Assembly: GCA_964475955.1 (NCBI GenBank)
Contig: CAYYZY010000023.1
Span: 1 to 59,661 of the forward strand
Reading direction: 5' to 3'
DNA from: DATKZH01 sp964475955
GTDB lineage: Bacteria; Planctomycetota; Planctomycetia; Pirellulales; Thermoguttaceae
Length of the DNA: 59,661 nt
A program made the translations under genes and the position numbers. The notes under the pieces are model-generated. The model searched no databases, was not told the DNA's origin, and was given only the letters and a program-made list of their open reading frames with translations. Shown piece after piece: positions 54,641 through 59,661 of the stretch (position 1 is the stretch's first letter; each line of letters begins with the position of its first letter).

Positions 54641-57600
54641 GCCGTTCGACCTGCAACCGCGCCGATCTCGTACGTGTGCTGGCAGCGCAAAGCTCGCTCG
54701 TCCCGGCCGCTGCGGAGTTGCTCGGCTACAGCCGGACGACATCGGTTCAACTCGATGAGGGGATCGACCGGCCAAGCGAGGCTGCGCTTGCCGAATCCGT
54801 TCTAACCCCCGGGACGAGCGACGTGCCGGCGGCCGGGGGGGAGTGGCCCGAAGCACAGACTCCGCTTCGGTTCTGGCTGGCTCATCGTTTCGACCAGCGC
54901 GAACCGCCGCCGGACGAGCCCCCCGCAGAGGGAGGCGAGCTAACGTGGCGCGCGCGACCCGACGAACCACCGGTGTGGCATCCAATGGCCGAGTGGCCGT
55001 CCCTGGTCCCGCGTCTTCGAAGAGACCTCACGCATGTGTCCCGCGGTTTGCGGGTCGATGTTGAGCAGGTGGTGCGCCGCCTTGCTGAAGGCCGGGTTGT
55101 CCATGATGTTCCCCGGCAGACCATTCGGCGTTGGGGGGATCGGTTGCAGGTCATCGTCGATCGCAGCGAACGGCTGATTCCGTACGGGCCCGATCAGGCG
55201 TGGTTCCTCCAGAACCTGAAACGGCTCGTGCCGCGTACGGCGATCCAATTGGCGGTCTATGACGAGGCCCGCGGGTCGTTACGCTTGATCACCCGAAATC
55301 GTCCCACCCGACCGTACGCATTTCCGGATCCAGGCGTCTGTATCCTCGTCCTGGGTGATCTGGGGGTACTCGGCACAGCCGGTTGCACCCGCGCATGGCT
55401 CGAATGGACGGCTGGTTTGCTGGAGCGCGGGGGCCGTGCCTTGGCCGTGGTACCCTGTTCTCCCGATCGCGTTCCACGGGTCTTTCGATCCGCGATCCAG
55501 GTAATTCCATGGCAGAAGCTGGCGCTCGCTCGCAGTTGTACCGACGAAGCCCTGCGATGCGAACTGGTCGATCAGATGTTCCGAAGGCTCGCGCCTGCAA
55601 AGCGAATCGAACCCGGGCTGCTTCGAGCGGTGCGACGCGTGATACCGCGTGCGGGCGATGCGTCACTCGAGTCGGACTTCTGGCAGGACGCACGATTGGA
55701 CAGTACACATCGCCGCGCCGCGTCGCCCCATCACGAACGGATGCCCGACTTCCGTCGTCTCTCGCCCGAGGATCGACGTCAGGCGCTCGGAATCATCCGC
55801 GAGTGGCGGCAGCCGCTTGGAGCCGAAGTCTGGATCAGCGAGATCTGGGGACTCGACGGCGAATCCGAATCCATCCTGCCGGCGTCGGACCGGGAAGACG
55901 CCGCCCGATGGCAGGCGACGCTCGCGTCGCGCGACAGCGACGAATGTGATGATGCCCTGATTGCCTGGCTGGCTCGCGCCACGGCCGGTACGCCCCAGCA
56001 TGCCTTGCAGCGTCAGAAGCACCTTCGCGATCTCCATCGTCGCGTCCACCGGCACAACGAACTGCTAGGGGGCGATCCGCAGGAATTGCAGCCCGGCGAC
56101 GTGGTGGAACTCGCCGTCGGGCAAGTCGGTCAATCGCTCGCCATTTGTGCGAAGGCAAATTATGCCTGCGCCGACGCCCGCTGGCACTCGCTCGGATCTA
56201 TGCGAACGAGGACCAACTCCGTCCTTCTTGTCCCGATGAACCCCAGGGACTCCTTCTGGAAATCCGGCCGGGCGCCCGCGTGGGCGAACGACTGGGGGCA
56301 GGACGAGTGGGGGGCGTGGGTGGAGCTTGCGATTGAACGCCCGGATGTCTTGGAATCGGAGGAGGGTGAGGAGTTCCTGACGGAAGACGCACAACGCATG
56401 GAAGCGGAACAGCCGAGCGCCGTCACCCAGCGCATGCGCTGGATTCCGCCCGGGCGGTTTTTGATGGGCTCGCCGGAGAGTGAGGAAGGGCATTGGGACG
56501 ACGAAGGACCGCAACGTGAGGTGACGCTGACGCACGGCTTCTGGATGTTCGACACGCCGGTGACGCAGGAGCTGTGGCAGGCCGTGATGGGGGACAACCC
56601 CAGCCACTTCCGGAGAGACCGCCGTCCGGTGGAAAACGTCAGTTGGGACGATGCGCAGCGCTTCCTGGACCGGCTGAACGACCGGATGGGGGAGGCGGCG
56701 TTCGTGCTCCCCAGTGAAGCGCAGTGGGAATACGCGTGCCGCGCCGGAACGACCACCGCGTATTCGTTTGGTGACGATACGGCGAGGCTCGAAGATCATG
56801 CCTGGTACGGCCCCAACTCCAATGACACCACGCACGAAGCTGCCCAGAAGCAGCCCAACCGTTGGGGCCTGTTCGACATGCACGGCAACGTGCTGGAATG
56901 GTGCCAGGATTACTGGGCAGGCCACTATCGGGAAGCCGCTACCGTCGACCCTACTGGGCCTTCGCGAGGCCACGACCGGGTGTTGCGTGGCGGGGGCTGG
57001 TACAACGACGGCGCGCAGCTCGTGCGTTCGGCGTACCGCGTCGACCTCGAGCCCGGCGTCCGGAGCAACGACGTCGGCTTCCGCTGTGCCCAAGTTCAAG
57101 CAGGGGCGGAGCCGGCCGAGGAGGATGGCGCAGCGGCGGAGCCGCAAGCCGTTCCGACGCAGGCCGGCGAAGCCGTCTCGCTCAGGGTCGATTCTCAGCA
57201 GACTGCGCAGACACCGATACCGGCCGGCCGGGTCGTCATCGTGCGCAGCGATGTCGATTCGCTGGAGCTGCGAAAGACGCCGAAGCCCGACTGGGCCAGC
57301 GCGATCGGTCGAGACCGCTACGGCCTCTGGGCCGAATTCGCGGTGAACGTCGGCCAGACCGACCAGCAATGGCAGGACAACCGGGTTTGGAGTCGGTTTC
57401 GGCGCTTGTGGCGAGCCAGCTCGGGCACCGACGAGCCGCAGAATACGATCGTCCAACGCATGCGCTGGATTCCCCCCGGCCGCTTCTGGATGGGATCACC
57501 GGAAGGTGACGAGATGGCGATTGACCGGGAGAAGCCGCAGCACGAAGTGACGCTCAGCCACGGCTACTGGCTGTTCGATACGCCGGTGACGCAGGAGCTC

Positions 57601-58161
57601 TGGTTGGCGTTGATGGGGGAGAATCCAAGCCGGTTCCAGGCCCCGCTTCGCCCGGTGGAAGGGGTGTCGTGGGATGATTGCCAGGAGTTCTTGCGCAGGA
57701 TCAACGACATGGTCGTAGGGTTGGATCTCTCGCTGCCCACGGAGGCCGAATGGGAATACGCCTGCCGAGCCGGTACAATCACGCGCTATGCCTTCGGCGA
57801 GGAGATCTCGCCCGACCAGGCGAACTACCGAAGTGACGCGGAAACCGCAGAGACGTCGGAGGTCGGCAGCTTCCCAGCCAATCCTTGGGGCCTGTTCGAC
57901 CTACATGGTAACGTCTGGGAGTGGTGTCAGGACTGGTACGGCGAGTATGCAGCGGGGCCACAACTCAATCCACAAGGAGCGAGAGACGGCCGCTCCCGGG
58001 TGTTGCGTGGCGGTTGCTGGCTCTCCGACGCGCGGCTCGTGCGTTCGGCGTTCCGCGACGTCGTCGAGCCCGGCGTCCGGGACGACCTCGTCGGCTTCCG
58101 CTGTGCCCGAGTTCATCCAGCAAGCAGGGAACGCGAGCGAACAAGCGAAGGCACTGGCTAG
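54637..58161 (+). CDS. DGR-diversified sensor with vWA-like region and two FGE-type lectin-fold domains
   Basis: 1174 aa; starts in an ATGA overlap with MoxR. The N-terminal ~400 residues have RRWGDRLQVIVDRSERL (~170) and VCILVLGDLGVLG (~236), resembling a vWA core with a degenerate MIDAS (DRSER; cf. SAV_2336-type proteins); this is inferred. Two FGE-sulfatase (C-type-lectin fold) domains follow: ~598-820 (IPPGRFLMGSPESEE, DMHGNVLEWCQDYW) and ~938-1160 (IPPGRFWMGSPEGDE, DLHGNVWEWCQDWY). Each is preceded by a WAxxxGxDxxGxWAEx motif (WGQDEWGAWVEL; GRDRYGLWAEF). Each ends in a DGR variable region (RGGGWYNDGAQLVRSAYR; RGGCWLSDARLVRSAFR). It is likely a hypermutable ligand sensor for the MoxR/protease set, diversified by the downstream reverse transcriptase. 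Confidence 0.9.
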   Translation: MSRSTCNRADLVRVLAAQSSLVPAAAELLGYSRTTSVQLDEGIDRPSEAALAESVLTPGTSDVPAAGGEWPEAQTPLRFWLAHRFDQREPPPDEPPAEGGELTWRARPDEPPVWHPMAEWPSLVPRLRRDLTHVSRGLRVDVEQVVRRLAEGRVVHDVPRQTIRRWGDRLQVIVDRSERLIPYGPDQAWFLQNLKRLVPRTAIQLAVYDEARGSLRLITRNRPTRPYAFPDPGVCILVLGDLGVLGTAGCTRAWLEWTAGLLERGGRALAVVPCSPDRVPRVFRSAIQVIPWQKLALARSCTDEALRCELVDQMFRRLAPAKRIEPGLLRAVRRVIPRAGDASLESDFWQDARLDSTHRRAASPHHERMPDFRRLSPEDRRQALGIIREWRQPLGAEVWISEIWGLDGESESILPASDREDAARWQATLASRDSDECDDALIAWLARATAGTPQHALQRQKHLRDLHRRVHRHNELLGGDPQELQPGDVVELAVGQVGQSLAICAKANYACADARWHSLGSMRTRTNSVLLVPMNPRDSFWKSGRAPAWANDWGQDEWGAWVELAIERPDVLESEEGEEFLTEDAQRMEAEQPSAVTQRMRWIPPGRFLMGSPESEEGHWDDEGPQREVTLTHGFWMFDTPVTQELWQAVMGDNPSHFRRDRRPVENVSWDDAQRFLDRLNDRMGEAAFVLPSEAQWEYACRAGTTTAYSFGDDTARLEDHAWYGPNSNDTTHEAAQKQPNRWGLFDMHGNVLEWCQDYWAGHYREAATVDPTGPSRGHDRVLRGGGWYNDGAQLVRSAYRVDLEPGVRSNDVGFRCAQVQAGAEPAEEDGAAAEPQAVPTQAGEAVSLRVDSQQTAQTPIPAGRVVIVRSDVDSLELRKTPKPDWASAIGRDRYGLWAEFAVNVGQTDQQWQDNRVWSRFRRLWRASSGTDEPQNTIVQRMRWIPPGRFWMGSPEGDEMAIDREKPQHEVTLSHGYWLFDTPVTQELWLALMGENPSRFQAPLRPVEGVSWDDCQEFLRRINDMVVGLDLSLPTEAEWEYACRAGTITRYAFGEEISPDQANYRSDAETAETSEVGSFPANPWGLFDLHGNVWEWCQDWYGEYAAGPQLNPQGARDGRSRVLRGGCWLSDARLVRSAFRDVVEPGVRDDLVGFRCARVHPASRERERTSEGTG
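56976..57098 (+). other. DGR variable region 1 (VR1)
   Basis: A 123-base segment from CCGGGTGTTGCGTGGCGG to CTGTGCCCAAGTTCA. Against VR2 it differs at 17 bases plus a 3-base indel (GGC at 57010-57012), mostly in the first two positions of codons ending in C, while the synonymous third positions match. Outside the segment the two lectin domains differ freely, including at silent sites. Confidence 0.88.
57996..58115 (+). other. DGR variable region 2 (VR2)
   Basis: A 120-base partner of VR1 at the end of the second lectin-fold domain, ending GGCTTCCGCTGTGCCCGAGTTCA-like. The invariant GTCGGCTTCCGCTGTGCCC is the likely initiation-of-mutagenic-homing sequence. Changes such as GGG GGC against GGT TGC imply a GGA AGC (Gly-Ser) template, the usual RGGSW of this family. 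Confidence 0.88.
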
Positions 58162-58175
58162 TCGCGGGACGCGAC
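58161..58175 (+). promoter_or_regulatory. hairpin just downstream of VR2
   Basis: GTCGCG (58161-58166) and CGCGAC (58170-58175) pair perfectly around GGA, starting in the stop codon and 46 bases after VR2. DGR target genes often carry a short hairpin/cruciform near the 3' end of the VR that aids homing. Confidence 0.5.
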
Positions 58176-58214
58176 GCCAGGGCAGAGCGAGTGAAGCGAG
58201 CGCGCGAGTTCAAA

Positions 58215-58718
58215 ATGCAGATTCGGATCTTCACCCTCCGCGCCCTCGACGGCGGCGAGCAGGCCGCCGGCGAGCTGAATGCGTTTCTGCGTTCGCACCG
58301 GGTGATCACCGTCGACCGGCAGTTCGTCAGCGACGGTGCCAACAGCTACTGGTCCATCTGCGTTACCTTCGTCGAGGGGCGTGCGTCGGCCCCCTCCGAT
58401 TCGTCGAAGAAGCGTATCGACTATCGAGAGGTGCTCAACGAGCGCGATTTCGCCGTCTTCGCCCGATTGCGAACGCTCCGCAAGACGCTGGCCGAACAGG
58501 AAGGCGTGCCCGCCTATGCCCTGTTCACCAACGAGCAGCTTGCGGAGATCGTGCGACGCAACGTCAACTCGAAGAGGGCACTCGGCGAAATCACCGGCGT
58601 GGGCGAAGCGCGCGTGGAGAAGTACGGTGAGGCATTCCTCACCGCCCTGAAGGAAGCGAGTGCCGAATCCGAGAAGGGGAGCCAGGCCAATGCCGAAACG
58701 GAGCCGGGCCACGCTTGA
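58215..58718 (+). CDS. HRDC-domain DGR accessory protein
   Basis: 167 aa from ATG 58215 (an in-frame GTG at 58191 is the alternative). The N-terminal ~80 residues (MQIRIFTLRALDGGEQAAGE, SYWSICVTFVEG) match the small domain that precedes HRDC in DGR accessory proteins. Residues ~85-145 are the HRDC domain (RLRTLRKTLAEQEGVPAYAL, FTNEQLAEIVRRNVNSKRAL, ITGVGEARVEKYGEAFL). HRDC proteins replace Avd in one branch of DGRs, presumably binding RT or template RNA. It overlaps the RT gene by 29 bases. Confidence 0.87.
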   Translation: MQIRIFTLRALDGGEQAAGELNAFLRSHRVITVDRQFVSDGANSYWSICVTFVEGRASAPSDSSKKRIDYREVLNERDFAVFARLRTLRKTLAEQEGVPAYALFTNEQLAEIVRRNVNSKRALGEITGVGEARVEKYGEAFLTALKEASAESEKGSQANAETEPGHA

Positions 58719-59610
58719 CGACGTGGCGGCCTGGGAGAACCTGACGTGGGCCGCCTACCGTGCCGCGCAAGGCAAGCGCACGCACGGTTCGGTGCACTGC
58801 TTCATGGAGCGACTCGATGTCAATCTGACGGCTCTGCAACAGGGCCTGCGCGACGGGACGGTCGAGGTGGGCAACGCCACGTCGTTCCGGATCTTCGATC
58901 CGAAGCCGAGGACCATTCACGCGCCCGTGTTTCGAGAGCGGGTCCTGCATCACGCCTTGATGCGGCACGTTGGCCCCGTATTGGAGCGATCCCTGGTCGC
59001 TGATACGTTTGCCTGCCGCGTCGGAAAGGGCGCCATTGCCGTCGTCAAGCGTGCTCAGCACCATGCTCGTAGGTATCGCTGGTTCGGGAAGCTCGACGTG
59101 CGCCAGTACTTCGCGAGCATCCACCACGCCACGCTGCTCGACCTGCTGCGGCGCAAGTTCAAGGATCGTGGCTTGCTGCGGCTTCTGGAGCGGATCGTGG
59201 CCGCCTATCACACGCAGGAGGGCCGCGGGCTGCCGATCGGCGCGCTCACCGCGCAGAACTTCGCCAACTTCTACCTCAACCCGCTCGACCGCTTCTTGCT
59301 GGAGGAGCAACGGGCTCGCGGCATCGTGCGCTACATGGACGACGTGATCTGGTGGTGCGACGACAAGCACAAAGCCGCATCGATCGCAGCAGCGGCCGGG
59401 CGGTTCCTCGACGGGCGGTTGTCGCTGCAAATCCGGCCACCGATCCAGATCAATCGCTCCGACCGGGGCATTCCCATTTGTGGGTACCGCGTGTTTCCGG
59501 GCACGATTCGGTTGTCGCGCCGACGACGCAGGCTCTATCAACAGGGCCGATGCAAGTGGGAGACGCGGTTCCGAAAAGGGCTGATCGATGCAGCCGAGCT
59601 GCAAGCGTGA
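58690..59610 (+). CDS. DGR-type reverse transcriptase, C-terminus apparently short
   Basis: 306 aa from ATG 58690. RT motifs are KLDVRQYFASI (motif A Asp, ~136), LPIGALTAQNFANFYLNPLD (DGR-type IGxxT-Q in motif 4) and IVRYMDDVIWW (YMDD, ~215), then GIPICGYRVFPGTIRLSRRR (thumb entry). The LPIG...Q pattern separates DGR enzymes from retrons and group II introns. The protein ends KWETRFRKGLIDAAELQA, where relatives usually continue about 40 residues, so the 3' end may be truncated. It acts with the HRDC protein to copy a template repeat into VR1/VR2. No template repeat is found in the window. Confidence 0.92.
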   Translation: MPKRSRATLDDVAAWENLTWAAYRAAQGKRTHGSVHCFMERLDVNLTALQQGLRDGTVEVGNATSFRIFDPKPRTIHAPVFRERVLHHALMRHVGPVLERSLVADTFACRVGKGAIAVVKRAQHHARRYRWFGKLDVRQYFASIHHATLLDLLRRKFKDRGLLRLLERIVAAYHTQEGRGLPIGALTAQNFANFYLNPLDRFLLEEQRARGIVRYMDDVIWWCDDKHKAASIAAAAGRFLDGRLSLQIRPPIQINRSDRGIPICGYRVFPGTIRLSRRRRRLYQQGRCKWETRFRKGLIDAAELQA

Positions 59611-59661
59611 CTTCTCAATAATCCCGTGAAATTGGGCTTTACTTGGAGGGGGGTTTGGTGT
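59611..59661. other. window end after RT, likely toward the DGR template repeat
   Basis: The final 51 bases (TTCTCAATAATCCCGTGAAA...) are less GC-rich and noncoding. The template repeat of a DGR usually lies within a few hundred bases of the RT, so it is expected past this edge. Confidence 0.4.

Noticed and set aside
58116..58214. DGR template repeat between the target and the HRDC gene
   Set aside because: No sequence matching VR with A at variable sites was found there or elsewhere in the window.
58690..59610. Retron or group II intron reverse transcriptase
   Set aside because: LPIGxxTxQ motif, HRDC neighbour and two VRs point to a DGR; no msr/msd-like RNA or intron domain is seen.

Overview
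The window is high-GC DNA that looks like a planctomycete chromosome. The pointers are secreted or Tat-exported families typical of that phylum (Gfo/Idh/MocA oxidoreductase, DUF1080, PmoA/DUF6807, GH106, heparinase II/III, a Tat-exported sugar-isomerase-like family), a CsrA gene, and many dispersed hairpin repeats between genes. A 10-N gap at 278-287 shows that it comes from a scaffolded assembly.

Positions 1-30,800 are ordinary chromosome with short operons on both strands. They hold a Gfo/Idh/MocA oxidoreductase cut by the window edge; an FMN-binding protein next to a membrane polyferredoxin (extracytosolic electron transfer); a sugar-isomerase-like pseudogene with a large internal deletion; a secreted thioredoxin; a GH106-type protein missing its middle; two heparinase II/III-like proteins; YjbQ; CsrA; PmoA-like; membrane and coiled-coil proteins; a secreted zinc-protease-like protein; a probable SGNH - DUF1080 - KDG kinase operon; and a DUF11 lipoprotein translationally coupled to a LigD-type phosphoesterase. 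Intergenic stretches carry palindromes, a MITE-like element (13314-13455) and two copies of a ~117 bp repeat (13462-13580 and 27956-28074).

A tRNA-His gene (30995-31068) marks the left edge of what I read as a genomic island running to the end of the window, with every gene on the + strand. It opens with an unrecognised 755-aa protein, a helix-turn-helix protein and small ORFs including a CHC2 zinc finger. Next comes a DISARM-like defence block: SNF2 helicase (DrmD type), a very large adenine methylase (DrmMI type), an AbiEi/AbiEii toxin-antitoxin pair, and a giant helicase with DUF1998 and a nuclease-like tail. No DrmC is seen.

The last 7.7 kb is the most interesting part: trypco2, a trypsin-like protease, a MoxR AAA+ ATPase and a 1174-aa protein with two formylglycine-generating-enzyme-like (C-type-lectin fold) domains, then an HRDC protein and a reverse transcriptase of diversity-generating-retroelement (DGR) type. 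The two lectin-fold domains end in segments identical except at 17 bases (plus one codon indel), the pattern left by adenine-specific mutagenic retrohoming. I infer a hypermutable sensor wired to an ATPase/protease conflict system, beside a DISARM-like/AbiE block. The DGR template repeat is not in the window and is predicted just past its right edge.
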